Assembly (NCBI GenBank): GCA_020201035.1
Contig: JAIVHO010000037.1
Span: 58,810 to 122,809 of the forward strand
From: Bacteroidales bacterium
GTDB taxonomy: Bacteria > Bacteroidota > Bacteroidia > Bacteroidales > VadinHA17
Length of the DNA stretch: 64,000 nt
Direction of reading: 5' to 3'
In this document: piece by piece, positions 25,906-35,193 of the stretch
How positions within the stretch are numbered: the first letter of the stretch is position 1
Layout: the number at the start of each line of letters is the position of its first letter
Program-made: the position numbers and the translations under genes
The notes under the pieces: model-generated
Told to the model about the DNA's origin: nothing
The model's input: the letters and a program-made list of their open reading frames with translations, nothing else
Databases searched by the model: none

Positions 25906-27294
25906 ATGAGAAAACTGATTATTTTCGGAGTCATACTTGCTCTGGCAGCATGCAGTACTGATAATTCCAAAAAGGAATCTCTCCTGTCAGGGACAGTATT
26001 GAACAGTAATGAAGGTTTTGTACTGTTATCAATGGCAGGTAAAACAGACACTATTCCCCTTAACGAAGCCGGCAGTTTCAGCCATACATTTTTGATGGAA
26101 GATGCCTCAAAAGCCATCCTCAGCACAGAACGCAAATATGTAATCACATGGATGGAACCCGGCAGCACTCTTAACGTCTCCTTTGATGTAAGTGATCCTG
26201 AAGCAACACGGTCCTTAACAGGAGATACACAGGCGGAGTCGGAATACAGTAATAAAATTGATAAGGTCAGCAGGGAATTAAACCAATCGGTTCGAGAGAC
26301 ATACAAACTGGAACCCGAAGCATTCAGGGCAAGCATCCTTGCCGACAGGCAAAAAAAGGAGGATATGCTGAATAACCTGATATCCGGGAACCCTGATATC
26401 AGTCAGAGATTTATTGAAGATGAAAAAACGGCCTATGAATTCTCATACTACTCATTGCTTATAAGCTACGAGCAGGCCCATAAATACTATGCCGGTGTTG
26501 ATACGGTTGATTTACCAGCAGACTGGTATTCATTTATGAATGATGTTGATGTTAATAATGAAGCTTACCTTGACATCCCGGAAAGTGCAAACGTTATTTC
26601 GTCCATCATCAACAAAAAGATAAATGAATCGTCAGAGCTGGGTGACGACGCCTGGGGAACGGAAGCGCTTCTTGAGGAGCAGTTTAACTGGATAGAAGCC
26701 AATATTACCAATCCGGTAGTCGCAGATCATTTTATGAATTCCTTTATTTCAGGCATTCTTGATTTTAATGGTCCGGCCGGCATTGAAGAGTATATTGACA
26801 GGTACTATCAGATATCAGTAAACGAGGATAAAAAAACTGCTCTTGCATCTGCTGTAGCTGAATGGGAACCGATAATGCCGGGAATGGATGCTCCGGTATT
26901 TAACCTTCCCGACCTTGAAGGGAATATGGTGTCCCTTAAGGATTTTGCCGGCAAATATGTATATATTGATTTCTGGGCAACATGGTGTGGACCCTGCAAG
27001 ATTGAAATTCCTGTACTTGGTCAGCTTGCAACAGATTATGCAGATAAAAATATTGAAATCATCAGTATTTCTGTTGACCGCGACAAGCAGGCATGGATTG
27101 ATATGGTTACAGAGGATAAACCCAACTGGATGCAGCTACATGACGGAGTAAATCTGAATGATGAATACCTTGTTAAGTTTATACCCACATTTGTGCTGAT
27201 TGACCGTAATGGTAAAATTCTGGATCCGCGGGCACCAAGACCATCTTCCGGAGAAGAACTGACCAATCTGTTTAATTCACTTGAAGGAATCTAA
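25906..27294 (+). CDS. TlpA-like thioredoxin-domain lipoprotein
   Basis: A 462-residue envelope protein. MRKLIIFGVILALAACST is a lipoprotein signal, and the TTG start in the track is replaced by ATG 25906. Residues ~20-110 form a beta-rich DUF4369-like domain, followed by a helical region and a C-terminal thioredoxin domain (~325-460) with the redox motif FWATWCGPCK and cis-Pro in FIPTFVLI. Likely a periplasm-facing thiol reductant, as with TlpA/ResA. It has its own strong terminator. Confidence 0.9.
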   Translation: MRKLIIFGVILALAACSTDNSKKESLLSGTVLNSNEGFVLLSMAGKTDTIPLNEAGSFSHTFLMEDASKAILSTERKYVITWMEPGSTLNVSFDVSDPEATRSLTGDTQAESEYSNKIDKVSRELNQSVRETYKLEPEAFRASILADRQKKEDMLNNLISGNPDISQRFIEDEKTAYEFSYYSLLISYEQAHKYYAGVDTVDLPADWYSFMNDVDVNNEAYLDIPESANVISSIINKKINESSELGDDAWGTEALLEEQFNWIEANITNPVVADHFMNSFISGILDFNGPAGIEEYIDRYYQISVNEDKKTALASAVAEWEPIMPGMDAPVFNLPDLEGNMVSLKDFAGKYVYIDFWATWCGPCKIEIPVLGQLATDYADKNIEIISISVDRDKQAWIDMVTEDKPNWMQLHDGVNLNDEYLVKFIPTFVLIDRNGKILDPRAPRPSSGEELTNLFNSLEGI

Positions 27295-27312
27295 GAATAA
27301 TTTCAGAACACT

Positions 27313-27349
27313 AATAGAAAAGGGCAGGAAATTCCTGCCCTTTTCTATT
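27313..27349 (+). terminator. Intrinsic terminator after the TlpA-like gene
   Basis: AATAGAAAAGGGCAGGAA mirrored by TTCCTGCCCTTTTCTATT. The A tract, GC stem and T tract are classic, and it can act on either strand. Confidence 0.88.
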
Positions 27350-27525
27350 CTAACGTTTAGCCATGGTTTTCCGGCTTCCTGACACCTGTTCTGAACACAA
27401 TATCCTGTACATTACCAGGGATCAGATAAAAATATTAAACTCTGATTAAGTCTATAGTTAACCTGACACCAGATATGTGTCTGTCTATGTGCTTGTTAAT
27501 TTATTTTTAGAAGGTGTCGTTAAAA

Positions 27526-29331
27526 TTACGTTCCACCAAATTTCCGAAGCTGTTTAAGCAGTTTTTCCGATCTGGAGCGACCAATAAGGTCTGCAATCTT
27601 TTCAGGAGGTGCTGCGGCAATCTTTTCAAGGGATCCAAACTCTTTTAGCAACTTCTCCCTTGTAACCGGACCAATCCCCTTAATTTGATCAAGCATCGAT
27701 CTCTTCATTGACAAGGAACGCTGATTGCGGTGAAATGAAATTCCAAAACGATGAGCTTCATTACGGGCGTTCTGAATAATCTTCAGCGAAACCGAGTTCT
27801 TATCTATATAGAGTGGAACCGGATCATCCGGAAAATAGATCTGTTCAAGCCTCTTTGCTATTCCAACAAGAGAAACCCTGCCCCTTATCCCAAGCCTGTC
27901 AAAACTTTTCAAGGCGGAAGAGAGCTGTCCCTTTCCACCGTCAACAATAACGAGTTGTGGCAGTTTTTCGTCCTCATCCAGTAAACGCCGGTACCTCCTG
28001 AATACCACTTCCTCCATGCTTGCGTAGTCATCCGGCCCCGTTACCATTTTTATCTTATAGTGTCTGTATTCACCCCGGGATGGTTTTCCATTACGGAATA
28101 CCACACATGCTGCAACCGGGTTGTCTCCCTGAATGTTAGAATTATCAAAACATTCTATATGCACAGGAATTTCAGGAAGCCTTAAATCATTTTGCACTTT
28201 TTTAAGAATTTCAACTCCACGGTCCTCCTCCCGTCTGTTTAACCTCTGCTTTTGTCTTGACAAACGGTAATGGACAGCATTTCGTTCTGCAAGTTCCAGC
28301 AGTCTCAGTTTATCGCCGCGCACCGGGAGAGTATACTTGATCCTATCGTCCTGTATATCAGGTCTTAAAGGAACAATGATTTCACGGGCATCACTCCTGT
28401 ACCTTTCACGCATCACGCTGATTGCCAGCGCTATAACATCCTCCAGAGATTCCTCTATCCTTCTCCTGAATTCCACACTGTATGCCTGCACAACCGCTCC
28501 CCTCACAACTCTCATATAATGAATAAACACCTTCTCATCCTCTTCGCTGTAGGCCAATACATCTACATCCCTGACAGCAGGGCCAACAATAGCTGACTTA
28601 CTCTGGTAGTTCTCAAGTACAGCAATTTTTTCCTTTACGGCCTGGGCCGCCTCAAACAGCAAATTATCCGCCAGAGATTTCATTACCCCTTTAAGATGAT
28701 GAGCTACATTATGAATATTCCCTTTAAGTATCTCTTCAACCTGAGCAACAGCAAGATTATACTCTTCCTCCTTCTGTTTCCCTACACATGGCGCAAGACA
28801 ATTTCCCAAATGAAACTCCAGGCACACCCTGTATTTTGACTCCCTTATCTTTTCCGGAGCCAGATTATAACCACAGGTCCGCAGTTTATAGAGCTTTCTT
28901 ACCAGTTGCAGAAGTGTTCTGGCCATGAAAGCAGATGTATATGGACCATAGTAACGTGATCCATCAGCCACAATATTCCGGGTTATAAATACCCTTGGAA
29001 AATTTTCATTCTTTACGCAAATCCACGGAAAGGATTTGTCATCCTTCATCAGCACATTATATCTGGGCTGATACTCCTTGATAAAATTATTTTCGAGCAG
29101 AAGTGCATCCGATTCGCTCCCCACAACAATATGTCTGATCTCATTTATACGTGCAACCATTACCCGGGTCTTTCCTTCCACCATATTGCTGAAATAGCTT
29201 AAGACCCTCTTTTTCAGATTCTTTGCCTTGCCTACATAAATTATATTTTCACCTGAATCAACAAAAATATAGATTCCGGGGAGACCGGGAAGCAGAAGCG
29301 CCTGTTCTCTTAAAGATTCTCTTTCCTTCAT
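27526..29331 (-). CDS. uvrC: UvrABC system protein C
   Basis: A 601-residue excinuclease subunit making both incisions in nucleotide excision repair. GIY-YIG nuclease at the N-terminus (LPGLPGIYIFVD, IIYVGKAKNLKKRV), UVR motif (~205-240), the RNase H-like C-terminal nuclease (ECFDNSNIQGDNPVA, VIVDGGKGQLSSA) and a final HhH (LDQIKGIGPVTREKLLKEFGSL). Start set at MKERESLREQ, just before the GIY domain; the track's longer start would lie in the 16-bp repeat array. Confidence 0.95.
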   Translation of the reverse strand: MKERESLREQALLLPGLPGIYIFVDSGENIIYVGKAKNLKKRVLSYFSNMVEGKTRVMVARINEIRHIVVGSESDALLLENNFIKEYQPRYNVLMKDDKSFPWICVKNENFPRVFITRNIVADGSRYYGPYTSAFMARTLLQLVRKLYKLRTCGYNLAPEKIRESKYRVCLEFHLGNCLAPCVGKQKEEEYNLAVAQVEEILKGNIHNVAHHLKGVMKSLADNLLFEAAQAVKEKIAVLENYQSKSAIVGPAVRDVDVLAYSEEDEKVFIHYMRVVRGAVVQAYSVEFRRRIEESLEDVIALAISVMRERYRSDAREIIVPLRPDIQDDRIKYTLPVRGDKLRLLELAERNAVHYRLSRQKQRLNRREEDRGVEILKKVQNDLRLPEIPVHIECFDNSNIQGDNPVAACVVFRNGKPSRGEYRHYKIKMVTGPDDYASMEEVVFRRYRRLLDEDEKLPQLVIVDGGKGQLSSALKSFDRLGIRGRVSLVGIAKRLEQIYFPDDPVPLYIDKNSVSLKIIQNARNEAHRFGISFHRNQRSLSMKRSMLDQIKGIGPVTREKLLKEFGSLEKIAAAPPEKIADLIGRSRSEKLLKQLRKFGGT

Positions 29332-29392
29332 TAATACGACATTATACCCCTTTTGGAATAGAGGCACCATTATCCTGAAGAGTGACGGTGCA

Positions 29393-29474
29393 ATCCCAAA
29401 GGACAACTATCCCAAAGGACAACTATCCTAAAGGACAACCATCCCAAAGGGACAACCATCCCAAAGGGACAACT
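29393..29474. repeat. 16/17-bp tandem repeat between ade and uvrC
   Basis: Five units of ATCCCAAAGGACAACT: three of 16 bases, then two of 17 with an extra G. It lies between the ade stop and the uvrC start, so it would be transcribed in the leader of uvrC. Confidence 0.92.
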
Positions 29475-29489
29475 GGTATATTAAAAATA

Positions 29490-31109
29490 TTACTCTTCAA
29501 ACTGATCCACAAACGAGAATGATGATAGTTCAAACAATCCCCTGTCTCCCAGTTTAATCTCAGGAATAACCAGCAAAGACATAAAAGAGAGTGTCATAAA
29601 CGGGGCCCGGAGTCCGGAGCCCATCTCCTTTACATAGTCTGACATCTGCTCATACTTCCGGGCAATTGTTCCACATGGAACATCTGACATAATACCTCCA
29701 ACTGGCAGTTCCAGCTTCAGCACAGGTCCGTTATCATACACAGAAAGGCCCCCTTTCATTTCGACTACCATATTAATGGCCTCGGCAATAGACCTGTCGT
29801 CGCATCCCACAGCAATTATATTATGGCTGTCGTGTGCCACGGAACCTGCAAAAGCTCCCCTTTTCAATCCAAATCCGGTGATAAATGCAGAAACAGCTGC
29901 CTTATCATTATATCTTTCCTTTACAACCAGCTTAAGAATATCCCTTCCGGTATCAGGTTTTACTTCCCAGCCTTTTTGGACATCAATGTATTCATTGACT
30001 GTTATCAGCTGTCCGTCATATGCTCTGATAACCCTCATCCTGTTTCCTTCAGCTATTACCCTTAGACGTCCAGAATTAACCTTGGAGGAATTAAAACTAT
30101 TTACAGGCTTCACTAATGGCATATCAAAAAGAACACTGTTGTCTCCAAACACTATTTTACCTTTAATATACACCTCCTTAACTGTCAGATTCGATAAGTC
30201 GGACACAACCTGAAAATCAGCACGGTGGCCCACCTGCAGAAGACCAACATCTATACCATAATGGTTAACAGGATTAACGGTCGCCGCACTGAATACATCA
30301 AAAATATCATGCCCAAGTGACAACAATTTCTTTACAATAAGATTTATATGACCCTTTATAAGAGTTTCAGGGTGAATATCATCACAACAGAGCATCACCT
30401 TATCAGGGTTGGTCGATACAAGAAAATGCAGGGCATCCAGGTTTCTGGCTGCACTCCCCTCCCGGATCAGTATCTTCATACCTCTGTTTATCTTTTCCGT
30501 TGCCTCCTCAAGAGTTACAGCTTCGTGGTCTGTTGAGATTCCGCAGGATATATAGTTTATCAGCTCCTTACCCTTTACACCGGGAGCATGCCCATCTATC
30601 ACCATTCCGAGCCTTCTGGCGCTCTCCAGTTTCATCATCACCTCCTTGTCCCCCGCAAGAACACCGGGAAAGTTCATCATTTCTGCGAGAAATCCTACTC
30701 TCCCCTCTGCAAGAAGCCTATCAGTATCAAAGCCATCGATTACAGCCCCCGATGATTCCAGATGAGTAGCCGGCACACATGAAGGCAGGCCAAAAAGAAA
30801 CTCCAAAGGAACATCCTCGCCATTATCAATCATAAAATTTATTCCCTCTTCACCACAAACATTTGCTATTTCATGTGGATCGGCAACTACACCAATCGTT
30901 CCATGCTTGACGGCAACCGCCGCAAATTCCGAAGGAATTAACATACTACTCTCAACATGCACGTGGGCATCAATATATCCCGGAATAATATAGTCAGAAT
31001 AATCTTCATCACTCTGTTCAATAGCCTTAATAATGCCATCCTGGACGGTAACAATGGCATCGAAAATCGTTCTTTTCAGAGGATCTAATATTTTTCCTTT
31101 AATAATCAT
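29490..31109 (-). CDS. ade: Adenine deaminase
   Basis: A 539-residue amidohydrolase converting adenine to hypoxanthine and ammonia (purine salvage). The metal motif YIDAHVHVESSML, then ADPHEIANVCG, MVIDGHAPGVKG and SAGISTDHE-like CGISTDHEAV are the AdeC pattern, as is the C-terminal GLKRGAFAGSVAHDSHN. Length is typical. It contains a 15/16 parS-like sequence in its coding region (29667-29682). It is downstream of mnmG, separated by the parS palindrome. Confidence 0.94.
   Translation of the reverse strand: MIIKGKILDPLKRTIFDAIVTVQDGIIKAIEQSDEDYSDYIIPGYIDAHVHVESSMLIPSEFAAVAVKHGTIGVVADPHEIANVCGEEGINFMIDNGEDVPLEFLFGLPSCVPATHLESSGAVIDGFDTDRLLAEGRVGFLAEMMNFPGVLAGDKEVMMKLESARRLGMVIDGHAPGVKGKELINYISCGISTDHEAVTLEEATEKINRGMKILIREGSAARNLDALHFLVSTNPDKVMLCCDDIHPETLIKGHINLIVKKLLSLGHDIFDVFSAATVNPVNHYGIDVGLLQVGHRADFQVVSDLSNLTVKEVYIKGKIVFGDNSVLFDMPLVKPVNSFNSSKVNSGRLRVIAEGNRMRVIRAYDGQLITVNEYIDVQKGWEVKPDTGRDILKLVVKERYNDKAAVSAFITGFGLKRGAFAGSVAHDSHNIIAVGCDDRSIAEAINMVVEMKGGLSVYDNGPVLKLELPVGGIMSDVPCGTIARKYEQMSDYVKEMGSGLRAPFMTLSFMSLLVIPEIKLGDRGLFELSSFSFVDQFEE
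29667..29682. promoter_or_regulatory. parS-like site (15/16) inside ade
   Basis: TGTTCCACATGGAACA differs by one base from the parS consensus TGTTCCACGTGGAACA and is 1.46 kb from the perfect site at 31130. Confidence 0.5.
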
Positions 31110-31122
31110 AGTATATTTATTT

Positions 31123-31152
31123 AAAATAGTGTTCCACGTGGAACACTATTTT
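31123..31152. promoter_or_regulatory. parS: parS centromere site within a 30-bp perfect palindrome
   Basis: AAAATAGTGTTCCAC and its exact mirror form a 30-bp palindrome. Its core, TGTTCCACGTGGAACA (31130-31145), equals the ParB-binding parS consensus known from other bacteria. It spans the mnmG stop codon and the mnmG-ade gap. It could also form a transcript hairpin, but with no spacer loop and an exact parS core, ParB binding is the better reading. parA and parB are not in the window. Confidence 0.8.
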
Positions 31153-33023
31153 CCAAGATAGACCAATAAAACTGATATATCTGACGGACTAACTCCTGAT
31201 ATTCTGGTTGCCATACCGATAGTTTCTGGTCTGGCTTTAGCCAGTTTTTGCCTTCCCTCGGTTGAAATGGAAACCAATTGTTCATAATCTATATCGTCCG
31301 GGATCGGAAGATCATTAAGCTTACCTACTTTATCTGCAAGGTTTCTTTCCCTCTCTATATATCCCTTATACTTAATTCTTATCTCAGCAGACTCTACTAT
31401 AACCTCTGACATCTCTCCTAGTTGTGCCAGTAATTCCCGCCCTTCACCGGAATACTCAAGCAAATCCATCAACCGTAGCTGGGGCCGCGACACAAGGGCA
31501 CTCATTTTAACTCCCTGGGTCAGGGGGGTTGTTCCTCTCTTCAAAAGAAAATCATTTATCTTATCTGGCTTAAAGGTAATGCCATCTGTAAAAACAATCA
31601 TCTTTTCAACCAATGATAGTTTAAACTTTAATCTACCTGCCCGCTCGTCAGAGGCCATTCCAATAGTTTCCGCCACCGGTGTTAATCGTTCATCTGCATT
31701 ATCCTGTCTGAGAAGAATCCTGTACTCAGCACGAGATGTAAACATTCTATATGGCTCATCAACACCCTTGGTGACAAGATCATCTACCAATACTCCAATA
31801 TAAGCCTCGTCCCTCTTAAAAACAAGCGGATCCCTGCCATCCAATTTTAATACTGCATTAATTCCCGCCATTATACCCTGAGCACCGGCCTCCTCATAAC
31901 CAGTAGTCCCGTTTACCTGCCCGGCAAAATAAAGCCCTTTTACCAACTTCGTTTCAAGGGTCGGCTTTAATTGTGTAGGTTGAAAAAAATCATACTCTAT
32001 GGCGTACCCCGGCCTGTATATATTAACATTTTCAAGACCTGGTATTTTTCTTAAAGCAGACAACTGAGTCTCCAGGGGTAAACTGGAAGAATAACCATTA
32101 ATATAATATTCATTTGTGTTCCAACCTTCAGGTTCGATAAATAACTGATGTGACTCCCGATCTCCGAATGTGACAATCTTATCTTCTATACTCGGACAGT
32201 ATCGCGGTCCTATTCCCTTAATTCTTCCCTGAAACAGCGGACTATACTTTAAACCTTTCCGTAGTTCATCATGAACTTCCATAGTGGTACGGACGACAAA
32301 ACAGCTCCTGGAGGAGGACATATCTATTTTATCATGCATATAGGAGAATGTGCGCCCCTCGTTCTCTCCAGCCTGCTCCTCCATAACTCCAAAATCAATA
32401 GACCGTCCGTCGAGACGGGCGCTGGTTCCGGTTTTCATTCTGTCAACAGAAAAGCCCATATCCCTTAACTGCTCGCTGATACCTTCTGAAGCTGCATCGC
32501 CGGACCGCCCTCCTTTGCTTGTATTATATCCAACATGCATTATCCCGTTTAAAAAAGTGCCCCCGCATAAGATAACTGCTTTAGCATAAAAACTTGTACC
32601 AAATGCGGTCTCTACTCCTTTTACCTGTCCATTTTCAACTAATAAACGGACAGCCCTGTCCTGCCACAGGTAAAGATTATCCAGGTTTTCGAGTAATTCC
32701 CTCCAGACTGCACTGAACAACATTCTGTCACATTGTGCCCTCGGGCTCCACATTGCCGGACCTTTGCTCCGATTAAGCATCCGGTACTGAATCATACTTC
32801 TGTCGGTAACAATACCAGACAATCCTCCAAGCGCATCTATCTCTCTGATTATCTGCCCCTTAGCAATACCCCCCATAGCCGGATTGCATGACATCTGTGC
32901 CAGTTTCGTCAGATCCATTGTAACAAGCAGGCAACTCTTACCCATAGTAGCAACTGCATTGGCGGCCTCACAGCCGGCATGACCCCCTCCAATAACTATG
33001 ACATCATATTCAAGCTTCATCAA
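31146..33023 (-). CDS. mnmG: tRNA uridine-5-carboxymethylaminomethyl modification enzyme
   Basis: A 625-residue GidA/MnmG, the FAD- and methylene-THF-dependent partner of MnmE that modifies U34 of several tRNAs. N-terminal FAD motif [16 protein letters not shown]; signatures [23 protein letters not shown] and GGRSGDAAS; second dinucleotide site; C-terminal helical MnmE/tRNA-binding domain ending [19 protein letters not shown]. mnmG is often near oriC, in keeping with the adjacent parS. Its start overlaps ybeY by 14 bases. Confidence 0.96.
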   Translation of the reverse strand: MMKLEYDVIVIGGGHAGCEAANAVATMGKSCLLVTMDLTKLAQMSCNPAMGGIAKGQIIREIDALGGLSGIVTDRSMIQYRMLNRSKGPAMWSPRAQCDRMLFSAVWRELLENLDNLYLWQDRAVRLLVENGQVKGVETAFGTSFYAKAVILCGGTFLNGIMHVGYNTSKGGRSGDAASEGISEQLRDMGFSVDRMKTGTSARLDGRSIDFGVMEEQAGENEGRTFSYMHDKIDMSSSRSCFVVRTTMEVHDELRKGLKYSPLFQGRIKGIGPRYCPSIEDKIVTFGDRESHQLFIEPEGWNTNEYYINGYSSSLPLETQLSALRKIPGLENVNIYRPGYAIEYDFFQPTQLKPTLETKLVKGLYFAGQVNGTTGYEEAGAQGIMAGINAVLKLDGRDPLVFKRDEAYIGVLVDDLVTKGVDEPYRMFTSRAEYRILLRQDNADERLTPVAETIGMASDERAGRLKFKLSLVEKMIVFTDGITFKPDKINDFLLKRGTTPLTQGVKMSALVSRPQLRLMDLLEYSGEGRELLAQLGEMSEVIVESAEIRIKYKGYIERERNLADKVGKLNDLPIPDDIDYEQLVSISTEGRQKLAKARPETIGMATRISGVSPSDISVLLVYLGK

Positions 33024-33438
33024 AATATCTCTTAAGATAATACTCCTCTCTTTCCCTCATCATTCCGCTTGAAAGATCATCACTATCGTCATATCCGGTC
33101 AGGTGCAGTATTCCGTGCGCCATTACCCGTGCCATTTCACTACGAAAATCAGCTCCCAGATGCTTTGCATTTCTTTTTACGGTATCTACGGAGATATAAA
33201 TCTCTGCCTTCACCGTACCAGCTTCCTCTGACATATCAAACGTTATAACATCCGTCAGGTAATCATGTTCAAGAAATTCCCTGTTCAATTGCAGTATCAT
33301 CCTGTCATCTGTAAACACATAGGTAATCACATCATAGCCGTAACCCTCATTAACGACTATATTCAGGATCCAATTCTTAAGGGCTCTACTCTCCCTCAAT
33401 CTGAATCCCTCCTTCTGATAGTAAACTTTTACAGCCAA
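33010..33438 (-). CDS. ybeY: rRNA maturation endoribonuclease YbeY
   Basis: A 142-residue UPF0054 metalloprotein for 16S rRNA 3'-end maturation and ribosome quality control. The zinc motif reads [14 protein letters not shown]. The first two histidines are in place, but the third ligand, normally His in GYDH, is Asp here. This may be a lineage variant (other Bacteroidota also deviate, from memory). It overlaps mnmG (14 bases) and lies 2 bases after the HATPase gene, so it belongs to one transcription unit. Confidence 0.9.
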   Translation of the reverse strand: MAVKVYYQKEGFRLRESRALKNWILNIVVNEGYGYDVITYVFTDDRMILQLNREFLEHDYLTDVITFDMSEEAGTVKAEIYISVDTVKRNAKHLGADFRSEMARVMAHGILHLTGYDDSDDLSSGMMREREEYYLKRYFDEA

Positions 33439-33440
33439 CC

Positions 33441-33839
33441 TCAGTGAATCTTAAATTCCATGATTACCTCATTTCCCTTTTCAGAGAACCGGATACTATC
33501 GCAGAGCTGTTTCATAAGAAAAACACCTCTTCCATGCAGATTTTCAATATTTTCCGGCGAAGTAGGATCCGGCACCAGAGAGGGATCAAAACCGCTTCCC
33601 TGATCAGCCACCTTAACAACAAGATTATTATCAGCATGCTCAAACGCCACATCAACAGTTTTCATTCTGTCAGCCTTGTTCCCGTGGATAATTGCATTAT
33701 TTACAGCTTCGATTGTTGCAATAAGTATCTTACCATAGTCATCAGATCCTATGGCCAGCTCGCTAGATATTTCATCTATAAGGCTTTCCACCAGGCGAAG
33801 ATTAACCCTCTCGGATATTATGCTGATATTCCTGATCAT
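33441..33839 (-). CDS. RsbW-like HATPase (anti-sigma/serine kinase type)
   Basis: A 132-residue GHKL ATPase domain alone. N box EAVNNAIIHGNKADR, G1 DQGSGFDP and G2 LHGRGVFLM mark the RsbW/SpoIIAB-type fold, which binds an anti-sigma antagonist or kinase substrate. Start set at MIRNISIISERVNL; the longer track start would overlap the preceding small ORF. No sigma factor or STAS antagonist is adjacent, so the partner is unknown. Confidence 0.85.
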   Translation of the reverse strand: MIRNISIISERVNLRLVESLIDEISSELAIGSDDYGKILIATIEAVNNAIIHGNKADRMKTVDVAFEHADNNLVVKVADQGSGFDPSLVPDPTSPENIENLHGRGVFLMKQLCDSIRFSEKGNEVIMEFKIH

Positions 33840-33847
33840 TAAGCTAT

Positions 33848-34033
33848 TCAATCTCCAATTATACATGATTTTTCAGTAAAAGGTTGCATCCCCGCAGATT
33901 TTTTAATCCACCCTTTCACCAACAAACATAATTTATATATTAACCAATACAAATAAGAAGCAGCTATTAGCCCTACCATCACTAAAAAATCGTCGGTGAT
34001 ATGCACTGATACTAATCTCTTCCCACAATCCAC
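33848..34033 (-). CDS. Possible small single-helix membrane protein
   Basis: A 61-residue ORF (43 if started at the internal ATG 33979) filling the gap between the LytM-factor gene and the HATPase gene on the same strand. One hydrophobic helix, MVGLIAASYLYWLIYKLCLLV, is followed by a basic stretch KGWIKKS. It fits the tight spacing of the operon, but I know no family for it. Confidence 0.4.
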   Translation of the reverse strand: MDCGKRLVSVHITDDFLVMVGLIAASYLYWLIYKLCLLVKGWIKKSAGMQPFTEKSCIIGD

Positions 34034-35193
34034 TCTTCAGGATTCAGCTTTACCTTTTCGTTATATATCATAAACTTTATAACAGATTTTCCATCCTCCT
34101 GCGGATCACTGAAGACTTCTCCGATTGATTGTCCGGTGACAACATCCTCTCCAGGTTTCACATTTACATTTACCAGATTCTGGTAGACGGAAAGGTACTT
34201 GCCATGTCTGATAATCACTGCCATATTGGCTCCTGAGATACCGAATACGCTCATCACCTTTCCCTTGAACACAGCCCTGGCTGTCACCATACCACGGGAG
34301 GTAATCTCGACCCCTATATTATCAACCCTTGTTCCCTTAAAGACAGGATGATCATGCACTCCGAAATGATTTGTTACCACACCTCTTTCTACAGGCCACG
34401 GTAATCTGCCTCTGTTCTTTTCAAAATCATCCCCTATAATTCTATCAGCAGGAGCCATATCGTTATTTGCCAATCTTTTCCTCTCCTCTTCAATAACTCT
34501 GGCTATTTCCTTTTCAATCTCAGCTGCTATCCTCTGCTTCTCCCTGAGATCCTGCTGCAGCTGCCTCTCCTTGCTTGTGAGTGTATTAACAAGTCGTCGT
34601 TTACCCTGTTGCTCACCCATCATCTGTTCCACCTGTCTCTCTTCCCTTCGCCTGAGCTCAAGAATATCGTCGAGATCCTTTTCCTGAAGATTCCTGTTAA
34701 GTTCAATATGCCCCTTCAGTTCTCTGATTATCTCCGCCTCACGTCTCCGGAATTTGGCAACCTGCTGAAGGTGCTTTATTCTCTTGTAGCCCTGGTTAAG
34801 GTCACTTGCTGAAAAAATATAAGCAAAAGCCGGCCTCCCCTTGCTTACCCTCTGCGCATGTACTATAGCTCTTTCATATTCCTTAATCAGTTTACCAAGA
34901 TCCTCTTCCATCAGTTGAATTGCAAGATCATTAAGAGCTATTCTTTCATTCAGAAGAGCTATTTCTTCCCTTACTCCATTTATTATATCCTCACGCAGCG
35001 TTATTTTCCTGTTCAGAATATTAAGCTCATTCAGGCTCTGGCTACGCTCCTTTGATGTTTCACGAAGCATATTATCGATATAGGAAATATCCTCCAGCGT
35101 TTTTGCCCTTCGCTGTTCAAGCTCCGCCCGTGTTTGACCGGTAAGGCCCAACGGCACAATTATTAAACCAATCAGTAAGAATACTGTTCTCAT
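34012..35193 (-). CDS. EnvC-like murein hydrolase activator (degenerate LytM)
   Basis: A 393-residue exported protein: signal peptide (RTVFLLIGLIIVPLGLTGQ), a long coiled coil (~20-245, many Glu/Arg/Leu heptads), and a C-terminal M23/LytM fold. The LytM zinc site is incomplete: NHFGVHDHP and RVDN are present, but the usual HxH of the ...YxHL motif reads VYQNL. As with E. coli EnvC, this suggests an activator of cell-wall amidases, not a hydrolase. Its start overlaps the DUF4292 gene by 4 bases. Confidence 0.88.
   Translation of the reverse strand: MRTVFLLIGLIIVPLGLTGQTRAELEQRRAKTLEDISYIDNMLRETSKERSQSLNELNILNRKITLREDIINGVREEIALLNERIALNDLAIQLMEEDLGKLIKEYERAIVHAQRVSKGRPAFAYIFSASDLNQGYKRIKHLQQVAKFRRREAEIIRELKGHIELNRNLQEKDLDDILELRRREERQVEQMMGEQQGKRRLVNTLTSKERQLQQDLREKQRIAAEIEKEIARVIEEERKRLANNDMAPADRIIGDDFEKNRGRLPWPVERGVVTNHFGVHDHPVFKGTRVDNIGVEITSRGMVTARAVFKGKVMSVFGISGANMAVIIRHGKYLSVYQNLVNVNVKPGEDVVTGQSIGEVFSDPQEDGKSVIKFMIYNEKVKLNPEEWIVGRD

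Noticed and set aside
29332-29406. N-terminal extension of UvrC
   Set aside because: The added residues are not UvrC-like, and the start falls in the tandem repeat.
31123-31152. Palindrome as an ordinary intrinsic terminator of mnmG
   Set aside because: Symmetry has no loop spacer and the core equals the 16-bp parS consensus; a terminator role may coexist but does not explain the exact core.
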